Shown: piece by piece, positions 1-12,728 of the stretch
How positions within the stretch are numbered: the first letter of the stretch is position 1
How the letters are laid out: each line of letters opens with the position of its first letter
DNA from: Corvus cornix cornix
Lineage: Eukaryota; Chordata; Aves; Passeriformes; Corvidae
NCBI RefSeq assembly: GCF_000738735.6
Contig: NC_046343.1
Coordinates: 935,253-999,252, forward strand
Direction: 5' to 3'
DNA length: 64,000 nt
Notes under the pieces: generated by a model
Databases searched by the model: none
Told to the model about the DNA's origin: nothing
The model's input: only the letters and a program-made list of their open reading frames with translations
Made by a program: the position numbers and the translations under genes

Positions 1-1361
1 ATACTCAGAAGAGCTGGGCAGAACATTTTTTGTGAAAACAGGAAAAATCTGTAGATCTTGAAGAGTGAGGCTTCCCACAGCAGCCTTCTGCTTAAAGGCT
101 TCACTCGAAGCAGTAGACAGGAGGAGCTGGTGCTGATGGGGAGATCTCAGGGCTGCACTTCCCAGGAAAGGCATCCTTTGGGCAAAGGGAGAATTCTTCA
201 TGGAAAGTCAAGAGAAGGAAGTGCAAGTGAATAAAGGCAGGAATTGAGCTAAACTGGCACTAAACCCTATTTTGATTCTCCTACATTGGATCAAGGTCGC
301 TTTGGTTCTGGAATAATTTTAGATTTAATTATTCAGCTAATTGTTTGGCCTGATTGATAATGCACAATTCATTGGGAATTTAGGCTCAGGTATTTTTTTA
401 TGTGACTTTTATTTTTAGTTCTTTGTATGTCAGGAATCATCACATGGGTGCAGGGATACTGAGACCCAGAGGGAAATCATCCTGCTGGAGATTGCTGGAG
501 TAAAAAAATTCCAAATCCATCTTGATTCAATATTTTTTATTGCTCTGTGGGGAGCTCTGGGGGGATGGGCAGCTGGGGGTCCCACATGTGCTGTTGGGGT
601 GTCTGCTGTGCCTGTGGAGTCAGGGCCATCCTGGATTTGGAGACCTGGAGAGGCATTTGCTTGTCCTTGGGGAGGATTGTGCTGAAGGGAACAGGGCCTT
701 TGTACTTGGTTTGCTCTTCCAGGCTTTTGCCCCATCCTTGTCCTCCTCGTGCTGCAGCAGCTCAGATCAGACATTCCAGAATGTTCTTTGGGGTGCAAGT
801 ACACTTCTCCTCTCTCCCCAGCTGCCCACTGGCAGCAGCAGTCAGGAGACTTCCCCTCCATGAAACCCCAGTCCAGGGGAGGAGATTTGTTGTGTGGAAC
901 CCCCCAGGACAGCCCGAGCTCCCCCAGCCCGGCCTGGCCCCGCAGCAGGGACAGCAGCAGCGCTGGCTGTGGGAGCCCAGCGGGCCGGGCAGGCTGCTCC
1001 CAGCACGGAGAGAGCAGCCGTGCTCCCTTCCCAGGCACTTCTGCACCAGCAGCCACGGAGACTGCGATGGGGCAGCCCGAGCTGCCTCCGGCCTGACACC
1101 GTCCCCACACAGCCCTGCTGAAAGCAAGCACAACCTGCACCGGATCCCTGGGCCTCCTGGGCGGCTGCGACACCTGCCAGGGTGGGCGTGCTTTGGGGAC
1201 CACGGGCTGCTGCTGCTGCTGGCACTTCTGTATTTAATGTGGCACATCTGTATTTAATGTGGCACAGGGGCCGCCTTGCTGAAACAGCTGCAGTAAGGTT
1301 TGCTCTTAGAACTGCTGGCCCAGAGCAGTAATAATTCTGAGATGAGTGGTGAAAGAGCATC
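1..1361. other. Intergenic unique sequence
   Basis: Positions 1-530 are AT-balanced unique sequence. Positions 540-1200 are GC-rich with several overlapping chance open frames (up to 236 codons on the plus strand) of low-complexity composition. No protein family, RNA gene or transposon was recognised. Confidence 0.6.
1227..1266. repeat. Perfect 20-bp tandem duplication
   Basis: Two adjacent identical copies of TCTGTATTTAATGTGGCACA (1227-1246 and 1247-1266). Confidence 0.95.
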
Positions 1362-1502
1362 AGTCCCCAGCCCTGGACGTGTCCAAGGAAGGCCTGGCTG
1401 TGGCACTCAGTGCTCTGAGCTGTTGACAAGGTGGGCATCGGGCACAGCTTGGACTCGATGGTCTTGGGGCTCTTCTCCAACCTCAGTGATTCTGGGATCA
1501 TG
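1362..1502 (+). mobile_element. CR1 LINE 3' fragment
   Basis: The sequence runs through the typical CR1 3' end: a 'gtgtccaagga' block, 'tggcactcagtgctctg', 'gacaaggtgggcatcg', 'cttctccaacctcagtgatt' and a terminal 'ctgggat'. The 3' end points to the right. It is 5' truncated, as is usual for CR1. Confidence 0.85.
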
Positions 1503-3837
1503 GGGGGAGTCCCCTGTGCACCACTCTGCTCCTTGTCAGAGCAGCAATTAAATCATGGAGTAATTCAATCATCAAGGAAGAGCATGTGGAAAAAGGGAAG
1601 AAAGCCTGAGTCAGGGAGTATAATTTTTTTCGCCTTGTCTTTTAGAGTAAACGTTGTGGAAATCAAGGGAAGGCTTAGATGGCAGGCACTTAACTGCTAA
1701 AGATTTTTGCAAGAGTCGTTTCCACAAATGTCTTACAGACCATCTATAGATCTGGAGCCGGTGCTTTTAATGGACTGACAAATGTACACTAACCCCAGCT
1801 GACTGTTGCTCCATTGCTTGGCTATCCAGATAAGAAGAATGCTTTCCTTTGATTGAGATCTTAAATCAATTGTTCCTTTACCCGGTGGCTGGTGGTTATT
1901 ATCCAAGGAGAAGATAAAGTTCAGATGGTAAATTGTTAATATTGTAAGAAAAATGTCTGTTGTGTCCTGCTTAAAGTTTCCTGTCTGGATGAAATACACT
2001 CTCCTATAATAATTCCAATTGTGTGCAATCCATCAGAGCCCTCGCTGCAGCGGTGGCAACGCTGCTCTGGCCCTGCCCTGCCAGCCCTGCTGGGCAGCTC
2101 TGCCGGGCAGCTCTGCCTGCCCGAGGCTGGCAGCAGCTCTGGGGAGCAGAGCCGAGCTGCCCGGGGCTCCTGCCGCGGCTGGGGCTCTCCTGGCACAGGG
2201 ATGAGCTGCTGGGAATGGGGCAGGATGGGCAAGGAGCGAGCTGTGCTTGTCCTGCCCCAGAGTGTCGGGGATGCAGCCAGCAGGGCTGGATAAACCCCAC
2301 GGGGGTCACTTGCCTCACTGCTGGCCCTGCCCTGCCCCTGCAGGTGGAGGGGGGGGGTCACAGCCTGGCCCGGGGTGTCCTGAGCCCCCCAGGAGCTGTG
2401 TGGGTGTTGGCAGCACGGGGCACACTCAGGTGGGAGCACAGCCCTGCAATGCTGGGCACTGCCGTCCCTTCCTGCAGCTCCCCCAGCGCTGGGCTCTCCC
2501 CTTGTCCCGCTCTTCCTGGGGGCTGCTGGACCAGCACTTGGGAAGTGGAGTCCTTAAATGCTTCCTGGGATTACTCATTCGTTATTCATTGCCTTTTTGA
2601 GTTCCATGACTACAGTAAGAAATGAAAACTATTTGGAGGTTCTTCCTTTATAGCTGTGTTACCAAAGATACCAAATTTTCTCTCAAGCACTCAAAACACA
2701 ACGTCTCACATTTGCTTCCCAAATGAGTACCAACTGTAATTCCTCATCTACTCATCCCTGGCTTAGTTGGGGTCCTAATATTTCACACCCCTTTGCTATT
2801 GAATTTTCACCTCTTGTCATTGAGAGAAATAGTTCTTTTATTCTCTAATGGTGACTCATGCTGTACCTTATGAACTTTAACTACTCTCAGGGTCATTCTC
2901 CTGACAAATTGCTCCAGGCTGTTTCAGTAATTATTTGTCCTTGGGAAGATGCATATCCTTTATTGAAGGTACCCTAAGAATAAAACAACCTTCAGTATTA
3001 AAATGTCTGGTCTACCACTGGAAGATTAAATGCTCATGCTTTTGACCAGTTCATGCCAGTCCTTGAGAAGCAGAGATCCAGCAGAAAGTACTAAAATTGA
3101 CTCCATGAAAGGCTGTAAGAAAAGGTGTATAATTAACATGACTCTATATAATTAATTCTGATACATTCCTATTTTCATTTCACTTTTGTGTTTCAGATCT
3201 GTCAGTGATCACCAAGGAAACTAAAATCTGCTGGTGACTGTTCACATCCCCAGCAAAGCCGAGGGAGAGGCTGGTGGCTGGGGACCTGGGGCAAGGACAG
3301 GCAGCTCAGGTGTTCCCAGCTTTGGCATCTGGGTTCTCTCTTGGATTTGGAGCCCCCTCGAGCCCCCTCTGTGATCTCTGCTGTCAAAAGGTGACTTCCA
3401 GCATCTCCAACGTGGGACTGAAGGAGGCAGGGCAGGAATTCCAACATCTTTTCCTGGCTGAGAGACCTGCACAGGTCCTGAGAGTGTCCAGCAAACGGGA
3501 CCCTCTGACTGCTGCCTTTGGGGGCTGCCACAGCAGAAGGGCTCAGGGAAGGAAAGCAAACCCTACTTCCACCAAAACCAACGGGAAAACTGAAGGAAAG
3601 TCACAAACTGGGATTTGGCCACAAATTTAGTAAGGGAGCACCAAAGAGTGAAGGAACTCTGCCCTGGCAGATCCCAGTTCCTGCAGCCACGGAGCCCAAC
3701 CCCACAGGGAAGGAGCCGGATCCTTCCCCTCCTGTGCCTCTGCTGGCTCGGGCCAAGGCCCTGACCCCAAACAGTCCCAGTTCCCACACTGGCCCCTCAA
3801 ACCCCTTTTCTTTCCCATCTCTTTAACCTAGATTTGT

Positions 3838-3868
<31 letters not shown>

Positions 3869-6501
3869 TGACAGATGCTGAGGGAGGCTGACAACATTTC
3901 TGGTGTGAAGAGCAGGACTTCTTTGCTGACAAGCTGTTAAAGGAAAGATTTACTGTTATGAGGCTGGTTCCCCTCTGGGTCATTTTTGAGAGGGAATAAC
4001 TTTGGCTGTGTTGGCTGGGGACGTTCAGGGGCAGCAGGGGACACACAGACACCCTCGGGGAAGGAGTGTCCTGCATCCTCATGCCAGGAATTTGGAGCAA
4101 GGGCTTGTCCAGCAAGGAAGATCCATTCACTCCAAGTCCCTGTCTGGTTTTCCTGTACTAATGAGGTTCTACTCTAGGTCTGGCTCTGGCTGAGAGGTGA
4201 AGTGGTGGCCATGAGAAGTCCCAGGGAGGCAGAGGAGGAGGGAGAATCAACCAGCTCAGGTGGGGCAGAGCTGGCTTCTCCTCATCCCCATCCCCATCCT
4301 CATCAGTCGGTGCCACTCCATAGGATGGTGCCCTATTCCATGTCCCCTTCTCCATGAAGGCTTTGGATTTTTGGAGAGCTTACACTGCAGAGTTTGTGCT
4401 TTTCCTGCTTCGGGAATAATGGGATGGCACTTGTCAATCCAGGCCATCTCCCCAGCATTCTTTTTGTTCTTCAAAGACACTTTGGGGATTTTGAAGGATC
4501 TTTTTGACTGTTAACAGAATTTGCAGAGCTGTGCAGCTCCAGTAACAGCCTTGCAAATATTCACCTCCAGTGTGTCTCCCTCCTGTACCACATTCCTGAT
4601 GTGTTCTATTGACAAGGATCAGAAAGAGCCTGCCTGAGGAGACAGAGAAATGTATATCTGGCTAACGAGGGACAAATGGCTCTTCAGAGCAAGTTGGCCT
4701 CACAAATTTCCACTTGTCTCTGTGTTCCCGTTTGGACCAATTTGGAGGAAAAATATCCTCTGATAGAAGGCAGGTTACAACCAGCCCTCCCCCACCAGCT
4801 TCGGGAAAAAAAAGAAATTCTCCTCGGAGGAAAGTGAAAGTGTTAAAAAACTATTTATTTAGCAAACACACAGGAAAAGGATAATAACGCTAAATAATAA
4901 AACCTCTCGCTGTGGAGAGAAGCCTGGGAAGATCTCAGAGTCCTTCTGTAGATGTGGCCTCTCTCCTCCTCCTCGGAGCTGGGTCAGTGTGGGCCCACCT
5001 CCAGGGCCTCGGTGGAGAATTCTCCTGGTGTGTTCTGATGTTGAAACAGTCCAGAAGAGAAGAAGGAAAAAAACCCGAAGTCCCAGGAAAACAAAGTTCA
5101 GCACTGCGTGTCCCTCTGCAGAAAAGGAGCCGAAAGCTGGCTGGAAGGGCGCGTGCTCCGCTCTGGCTGCTGCAGCAGGACGCAGAGGAGTGTGTGTGTC
5201 TCTGTGTCCTTGAACAACGCTTTGAGAAGTTCGCTCGGTTTGTTTTCCTCTCCCCCCTCTCAGGCTCAGTTTAAAGGCACAGAAAGGCACAAAATTAATC
5301 TCTGGGCATAGAGCAGCGATAGGGGGTACAACAGCATAAAGTCACCCCAAGACACTCTGCGTGTTTTTATGTTCTAGCTAAATATTCAGCTCTGCATGCT
5401 ATCCTCCTCACCCTGGATGTATCTGGCCTCTCCAGCCTCTCTGCCATGTGCTTTCAGCGTTTTGCAGTGTCAGATGTTGCTCACAGCTGTAAGAGCAATT
5501 ACCTTTTATGCTTCTTTAAAGGCAGAGCAATTTAGAGCATTTACATCTGCAGAAAGAGGAGCTCCTGGAGGGGCCCAGCACCCAGGAGGGGCCTGGCTCT
5601 GTGCAGTGCTGGGGGAGTTAATGAGCCCCTCTCCATGGCAGCCTTCGCATTCTGTGTAGTGCCTTTATTATTCACACCAATCTGTCTTTCAGATCATCTT
5701 CCATAGACACTCCAGATTAAATTTTCGTCATTATCATGATAGAACTGGATGAATAAGTGGCACATCTGTTCATGAAGTGCTTTATTATCTGTTCTGATGA
5801 GGTTTTGGATGAATAGCAGGATGACTTAAATACGGAGCAGAGAAACGCACACAGGTTTATGCAGAATCTTAAATTCATGGCCAGTAGTGCCAACACAAGG
5901 CATCTGATTTTATACAGAAGAGGTAATTATTAATTAGTGATTTGGGTCAATCTATCATGAGGGCCAACTTAATGAAGTGACAAGAGGAGACAGAGCAAAC
6001 CTGACTGTGAAACAGCACTAATGAAGCCCCACACATTGTTAAACCAGTCCTTGTTCCGTCACTGCAAAGGAAAACTCCATAAATATTTTATAAACACTCC
6101 ATTCTGGCCATGTAAAACCAAATTGCACCAATAAATCTATTTATCCAGAAGTTATTTCCTAATCTCTTCCAGCTGCATCCCTTACAAAGGAGGACGCTGA
6201 TCATTTGTCTGTCAGAGAGACAAAAGGGCTGAATTTTCCACACCCGGTGATGGAGGGGAGTTCCATGGACACTTCCCGAGCTTCAAAGCTTCACTCAGGA
6301 TCCCACTGTGCTCCAGGGCTGGTCTCACAGCCAGACAGAGCCCTCAACAGCCAAGGTTTTCCAGCTGCAGGTCAGGCTCCCTTTTGGAGGGGGGATTTTT
6401 CTCTTACACACAACAAACTTTGCTTGAAGCCCCAGGGAAATGCCCCAGTCCCAGTGAAGGAACCCCACTGCCCTCGGGTGCACTGAGCACAGTTTGATGC
6501 C
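1503..6501. other. Intergenic unique sequence
   Basis: The block at 1560-2010 is AT-rich, 2040-2530 is GC-rich, and 2620-3200 and 5640-6180 are AT-rich unique blocks. A CTG repeat lies at 3841-3868. No gene, RNA or transposon was recognised. The short open frames are overlapping on both strands and show no recognisable domain. Confidence 0.55.
3841..3868. repeat. (GCT)n trinucleotide repeat
   Basis: Nine GCT-type triplets with one GTT interruption on the plus strand, ending in GTG. The tract is short and lies in non-coding context. Confidence 0.95.
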
Positions 6502-6812
6502 AGAATCACAGAATCCCAGCGTGGTTTGGGTTGGAAGGGACCCTAAAGCCCATCCCACACCTCCCACTGTCCCAGGCTGCTCCCAGCCCCAATGTCCAGC
6601 CTGGCCTTGGGCACTACCAGGGATCCAGGGGCAGCCACAGCTGCTCTGGGCACCCTGTGCCAGGGCCTGCCCACCCTCCCGGGGAACAATTCCTTCCCAA
6701 TATCCCATCCAGCCCTGCCCTCTGGCAGTGGGGGCCATTCCCTGTGTGCTATCCCTCCATCCCTTGTCCCAGGTCCCTCTCCAGCTCTCTTGTAGGTCCC
6801 CTCAAAATTACT
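6502..6812 (-). mobile_element. CR1 LINE 3' fragment (about 310 bp)
   Basis: On the plus strand it begins 'agaatcacagaatcccag', then 'gtttgggttggaagggaccc', 'gcctggccttgggcac', a 'ctgctctgggcaccctgtgc' block and 'ccctctccagctctcttgta'. This is the reverse complement of a CR1 3' end with its octamer-like tail at the left. One of the two longest CR1 copies in the window. Confidence 0.92.
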
Positions 6813-8461
6813 TGATGAAACACTTTATTGGCTGCTGCAGATGAGGCCAAACAAAGCCTCCGATTTCTGTATGATCTTTAAATCTTCATTTTGGGGATGT
6901 AAAATACGAGCCTGTGTCAGAGGGAGGAGTCACAGCTCTGCTCCAAGTGACAAATCCCTGCAGCACAGGGGCTGTCCAGGGGTACAAGATTGCAGGAACC
7001 ATCAGTGCCATTGCAGCCTTGTGCCCCAGGGCTGTTCAGCCACGGTTATGGAAATAAAGAACCATCAAAGCTGCTGCACAGGCTGGAGGGTTGCAGGATG
7101 CCCAGTTTGGGGACGTGACAGCAACACGCAGTCATGGTGTTTGGACAGGTTCTGTTTACAGAGGATAAAAATCTCGAACTCCTCCTGTTGTAGCCTGGGT
7201 AACAGGAGAACAATTAAGGGGTTTTGTTCAGCTTTTATGGAGGAACAAATCGGTGACCCTGCCCGGTGCCTGAAAAAGCTGAAATCCCTGGGGCAGCACG
7301 AGGGATGTGAAAACACCAGGAGGGTCCTTATTCCTATGGCCTCTGCCCAGCCAAGTGCCCACCAGGGAAGGGATTCTGGTGGATTTCAGTGGGAATTTCA
7401 TGGGAGAGAGGAGAAGAGCAGAGCAGTGAGTGGGTGTGGGGTGGGCTCTGCTGCAGCTGCCACACGGTGCTGGATTTCCCATTTAATAGAGAAAAAAATC
7501 TCATCTAATCCCTTTTGATGGCCTTTTGCAGTCTATAACTATGTGAAAATATTTAACTTCCATCTGAAAATACATAAGGAAAGTTAATTTAATATATCAC
7601 TTAAAGAACAGGTCATTGTACACTCAACTCTGCCTTATTTAAGGCATTAAGAGCTTAATTTTGGTCTTGAGCTGGGATCTGGGAGAGCAGAACCATTCCC
7701 AGCCTCCAGGCTCAGGTCTACAGAATTTCTCCATTAAAACATGTTAATATTTTATTAAATAGTATCAATTGAGTATTGGCACTTTCAAAAGCAATGCAGA
7801 AAATGCAGCTTGCCCTAGACTGTACCCACGCGGGGCTCTTGCCTACAGATTTTGAGATGTTTTTCTTTTTTTATTATTTTCCCAGATTCAGAAAAGGTCT
7901 TTACTATGGCTTTCCTAAGGATTCAAAACCAAGTTGCTGTTGTAGGAATTTAACGTGTTTTAGAAGTGTTCTGTACAGCTCAGTTCAGACCATTGTTTTT
8001 GAGATCTGCCACAGTGGCAGATCCTGCACAGAACATTTTTGTCTCCTTCTGAAGATGGTATCAATCACGTCTGCTCCTGACAAGCCCTGAGGAGAAGAAC
8101 ATTTATCAGTATCTATTAGAACACTCTAAAAAAATTCTAGAAATGACATTTCATAGAGAGGGTATGATCTGGTTGGAAAATAGCAGAAATTTGATGCTTT
8201 CCCTCAAGAATTCTGTGCTGCCTCCTTATATAGCTGCTGTCATCACACCCTCCCCACACCTCACTCCTCTTACTTCAGGAGATCCTTTTTATACATTTCC
8301 ACGTCAATCCATGGGGGAGTTTCCAAATCGGGAGTGAGCAGGAGGCCAGACCCCGCTCTGGGCCCCAAACCCAAAGTGCTGAGCCCAGAACTTCTGTCAG
8401 CTCCTCCTCAGTCACCAGGCTGAGCTCTGAGCAGAGTCTGGGGCAGGGATTTCAGGGGTTG
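6813..8461. other. Intergenic unique sequence
   Basis: Unique DNA between two oppositely oriented CR1 copies. A plus-strand open frame of 225 codons (6841-7518) shows no recognisable domain and is treated as chance. Positions 7520-7800 are AT-rich. A 21-bp palindrome lies at 8003-8023. Confidence 0.55.
8003..8023. repeat. Perfect 10-bp inverted repeat with one central base
   Basis: GATCTGCCAC at 8003-8012 is followed by one A and then its exact reverse complement GTGGCAGATC at 8014-8023. The loop is too short for a normal hairpin, so it is a palindromic DNA site. Confidence 0.9.
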
Positions 8462-8680
8462 TGTCTGACTGTGAGGGTGGGCAGGCCCTGGCACAGGGTG
8501 CCCAGAGCAGCTGTGGCTGCCCCTGGATCCCTGGCAGTGCCCAAGTCCAGGCTGGACATTGGGGCTGGGAGCAGCCTGGGACAGTGGGAGGTGTCCCTGC
8601 CCATGGCAGGGGTGGGACAGCTGAACTTTAAGGTCCCTCCCGCCCAAACCAGGCTGGGGTTTGATGGGTCTGTGGCACAG
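8462..8680 (+). mobile_element. CR1 LINE 3' fragment
   Basis: Contains the CR1 landmarks 'gccctggcacagggtgccca', 'agcctgggacagtgggaggt', 'gtccctgcccatggcagggg' and 'ctttaaggtccctccc'. The 3' tail is eroded. Confidence 0.9.
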
Positions 8681-11600
8681 GGAGGGACAGCAGCAGTCCA
8701 TGTTTCCCTTTTGCTGCCCCCAGGGCCAGGGGAGCTCTCGGGCCACACCCTGAGCCCACCAGGGGCTGGTGTCACCTGGCCAGGGGACACTGTCCCCTGG
8801 GAGCGAGCCCAGCCATGGGCACTCCTCTCCAGCAGACACAGCACTTCCCAAGACTGTCCAGGCCTTTATATGCTCAAATCTGACACCACATACATTTATC
8901 TGTAACAGTAAAATCAGTGGGCCCATTAAAGCAGATTATGCACTAATAATTATGCAAATATTCCTTCAGTGAAACTATAAAAAATCTCATGAAGATGTAG
9001 CACATGGCTATTACGGGAGAGGAATATGTGGCAAATGAAAATGAAGATCGTCATTAACTTTAAGGAGTTCAGGGAATATTTTTGCTGTGGTTTAAATCCA
9101 TGATTTGGGATGTCTTTGCAGGTTTAACCTGGAGGAGACAATTACTCATAATAGTGCTAAAATACAGCTGCAGGATGGAAATCTGCTCTGCCTGGAAAGG
9201 AGAGCTCACCTGCTTCGTCCTTTCAGAAAGAACTTAAGTACCGTGTTGGGGCATTTATAAAAAGCAGAGTAACATTTGTATTCCCATCAGGCAGATCTAA
9301 AGGGAGTATCCACGCTCCTGTTTCAGGGCACACATCAGTGGTGGGGAGGAATTCCCGGGGTTTGGCCGCTCCAGTGCCCTTGGACTGAGCTGTGGCTGCA
9401 GGGTGGAGCAAGGAGCCTGCTCCCCCCAGGCCAGAGCAGCTGGGCATTCCACTGGGGATGAAGGGATAAAATATTGGATGAAGAGACCACCCAAAGGAGA
9501 AAATTCTGTTTAATTCATTAAGTTGGGTTCAGCATCCAGATATAACACTTTGTCCTTTATTAACTTTAAACCTTCAGGCACTCTGGAGATGCAGATACCA
9601 CAGTGACAGGGGGGTCTTCAGAGCTGATCAATCTATCCCAACAGAAATTTAAAAGAGCAATTTTTTCATTATGCTTGGCACAGTGAAGTCAGGAACCCAA
9701 AGAGCATTTTACTGGCTCTAGTGTGTACCCAGTTCTGACCCAGCCTCTGCCTGCTCGGTGCAGGGCCTGAGGGAGTGAGGAGCCTGCAGCACCCTCAGAA
9801 AGGTTGGGTTGGATTCATTCATTATGCGGAGGCCAGGGACAGATCTGGTGGCAATAGGAAAAATTTGTTTTTCTGTCTCACCTGGCCTGGGCTGTGCCAC
9901 CCACCCAGCACCTCCTCCACCTGTCCCTGCCTGTCCTTGTCCACCACACACCACCGAGAGCATGCCAGGAGTGCTCCAGGGCTGCTCACAAGGCTCAGGG
10001 TAACACAGCAAATGTCATATGGTCAGCAGGAGAAGGGGTCAGGTGTAATGGTTCTAATGAATAATTACCAATATTTTATATTATTAAATTTTATATTATT
10101 ATATTTCATATTAATAAGGATATGGGTACAGATACAGATACAGACTTGTTCTTATGGGCTAATGATGAAAATAAAAGCTCACAGCTACATGAGTAGAGAC
10201 ATTGATTTTAGCACTGGTAATAGCACTAAACTACTATTCCCAACACATTATGTTAAAATTGCACATATTAGATGTCTTTATTGGACTTAAAAAATAATTA
10301 GGGTGGCTTAGTAACAACTTCAATAGCAGAGGCAAGACCACAGAGAAAGCAGAACTCACATTTTGGCTTCCAGGTGTTCAGGAGAGGGGCTGGGCCAGAG
10401 CAGGATGGAGCTCAGGTGAATGTTTGGGAGTGCATGAAAAGGAAGGGAACTGTGGATTTCTCCTGGAGGCTCAGCCAAGGGCATCGCTGGTGCCATCAGC
10501 ACGTGCAGTCCCTCAGCCACGCAGAGCCCTTTTCCTGTCACTGCTGGAGCTTTATCTGCATTTGATATCAGCCCATGACGAGGGACCCGCGGGGGAACTG
10601 ATGCTGCAGTGAGGGGGACTGGACTGACATGACCCCAGCTGCTGCAGGGGGGGCAGCGTCCCTTTGCCCCTGGCTGCCAGGGGCGGTGGAGCACAGCTCA
10701 GGGGGACAGGGGCTCTTCCCAGCCCCGCTCCCTCCCTTGCTCTCCAAAATCCAGCATCGCTTCTCCCTTCTGCCCCCAGAGCTCAGGCCTGCCCTGCCCT
10801 GTCCCATCACACGGGGCTGGGATCCCCAGTGCTGTCACCTCCCGGGTTTCAGGGCTGTAGTCGAGCTCTGGGATGTCAGAGTGAAGGCAGGAATGGCCCC
10901 TTCACGTTCTGTTCCACAGCTCAGCAAATCCAGCTGCTCAAACCCATTTCCACTGCAGAGTGCTGAGAACTTCTGACAGTCCTGCGCTGCCTAAAGCTGG
11001 AAAGCTTCTGCAAACCCTTCACAGGCAGTTCAAGGGGTTAAATCCCAAGCAGAGTCTGTCCAAATTCTTTCTGCTCTTGAAGCTCTATTTCATGGGCAAG
11101 TGGCCACTGTAGGATCACAGACATCACTTCCCCCTTCAGTCAGCACTAAGTCCCAAAATCAGGAATGTTTTGCTCTGGTAAAGACCAAATAAAATTTGCT
11201 AAAGGGTTTAGATGTGGCAGCCTGGTGTGGCACAGGCACACCTGCCCAGGAATTTGGTAAGAGCAGGTGGTTTTGTGCCTCCTGGCTGCTGCTTGCTAGC
11301 ATCCCTGGGACAAAACAATCCAAAGAGCTGCATCTCGTTTTCTCCTCCCATAAAATGGGCATAATAATAAAAATACATCTGGAAAGATGCAAAATTTATG
11401 CTACGGAGAGGATGTTTATAGTATTAATGGTTTTAGTGATTTTTTTTAACGAGTCTCTGATGAACCCATTTTTCTCAAGCTTTTCTTTGGGAGGCAGCTC
11501 ATTAAGATGCAGTTTAATTGCTGCGAGTTTTGCTTTTCTTGCTGTGCTTTAAAAATCCTGAGTGTTTCGGGATCATTTTGGAGCCATTAGCGCTACTTGT

Positions 11601-11860
11601 GTCATCACAGCCCTGTTGGGCGACTCAGTGTCACACCCGAGCCGGGGCAGGGCAGGGCACACCCGGGACGGTGACAAGCCCAGGGCTCCTGTTCCCGGGG
11701 AGCTCAGGGACGTTTGCTCATCCCCTCCCTTTCCATGGGCGAGGGTCTCTGTCTGGGGGGATTCCCGGGGCTGGAGCACTGGCAGGGACGGGCTGAGGGC
11801 TCTGCAGCCCCCCTGTGCCAGGACAGTCCGGATAAATGGGTGCCCACAGCCGCTTGGTCC
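8681..11860. other. Intergenic unique sequence with AT-rich patch
   Basis: Positions 8860-9250 are AT-rich unique sequence. An AT-rich tract at 10069-10117 is followed by three TACAGA units (10127-10144). Positions 10620-10960 and 11600-11860 are GC-rich. No gene or transposon was recognised. Confidence 0.55.
10069..10144. repeat. AT-rich tract plus (TACAGA)3
   Basis: About 50 bases composed almost only of A and T, then after ten bases three copies of the hexamer TACAGA. Confidence 0.85.
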
Positions 11861-11912
11861 CGCTCACACAGACGACGCCAAAGGCCTTTTTTGTCTTTGG
11901 TTGATTTTTATT
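11861..11912 (-). terminator. Candidate poly(A) signal and GT-rich downstream element
   Basis: The minus strand carries AATAAA at 11912-11907. Cleavage would be expected 10-30 bases further on, and a GT-rich stretch (GTCGTCTGTGTGAGC, about 11876-11862) follows at a normal distance. Upstream on the same strand is an AU-rich run. The arrangement fits the 3' end of a transcript such as KCTD16, but only the motif layout supports it. Confidence 0.42.
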
Positions 11913-12126
11913 TATCAATAAAACAATACTACAAAACATGGGAAACATCTGCATTAAATACAGACCTGCTGATACTGTGCCAGTTTTTAACCTGCTGTAT
12001 TTACAGAGCTCTCCCTCCGGGCCCCGGGGCACAGGAGCGGGGCCGGGCAGCTCCGGCTCCCGGCAGCAGCGCCGGGAGAGAACCGCGGAGCGAGCAGTGA
12101 CTCCTGTGCCCTCCCCTGAGCCCGTG

Positions 12127-12174
12127 CCCTTGTCCCCTTGTTCCCTTGTTCCCTTGTCCCCTTGTCCCCTTGTC
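12127..12174 (-). repeat. 8-bp minisatellite, six units, G-quadruplex-prone on the minus strand
   Basis: Six head-to-tail copies of CCCTTGTY on the plus strand. On the minus strand this reads as repeated GGGRACAA, giving seven GGG tracts (counting the adjoining GGG) separated by five-base loops. That satisfies the usual G3+N1-7 quadruplex pattern. If the 3'UTR inference is right, the G-rich strand is the mRNA. Confidence 0.9.
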
Positions 12175-12701
12175 CCCTCTCCTGCAGCAGGTTTGCTCCT
12201 TGCCCTGCCTCAGGACAGCGGGACAGGCTGGGGGATGCCGGCCCTGCCCTCCCACCCCGTCCTGCCTGGCAGGGGAGGGACCTTCTGCCCTGGGCACCCC
12301 GGGGGGAGCGGCCGAGCCCCTCCTGTGCCCGGCTTTGGGCATGGGGATAATTCAGTCCCATCCTGGCAAGCCCACGAAGAGCTGCAGGGTGACCCCCCAC
12401 GTGCCTGCTCAGGGAGCAGAAGGGGTGACACGGACTGACCACAGCCTTCCCGGCCACGCCTCGTCCCAGGAGCAGGTGCTGGGACAGCTCAGCATTTTGG
12501 GGCGGCAGGGGCTACCCCTGGGGAGGGGGGCTTCTCCTCTGAAAAGGCTTTGGACAAGCTTTGAGCCGGTTCTTCCCAGCCTGCTCACCCCTGCGGCAGC
12601 GGCTGGCAGAGAGCAGGCCCAGCCCAGCCCGGGTGCCGCCCCCTGCTCCCAGCCGGGACCGCTGCAGCTCCAGCAGGGACAAGAAATACACATATGGGGA
12701 G

Positions 12702-12728
12702 ATATATATATATATATTTCTATATATA
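12702..12728. repeat. (AT)n microsatellite
   Basis: An AT dinucleotide run of 16 bases, a TTC interruption, then eight more bases of TA. It lies in the inferred 3'UTR. Confidence 0.95.

Noticed and set aside
547..1257. 236-codon plus-strand frame
   Set aside because: Overlapping frames are open on both strands in GC-rich sequence, with no recognisable domain or splice structure.
6841..7518. 225-codon plus-strand frame with many Cys
   Set aside because: No recognisable fold or family. Cysteines are scattered without zinc-finger spacing, and the flanks show no gene structure.
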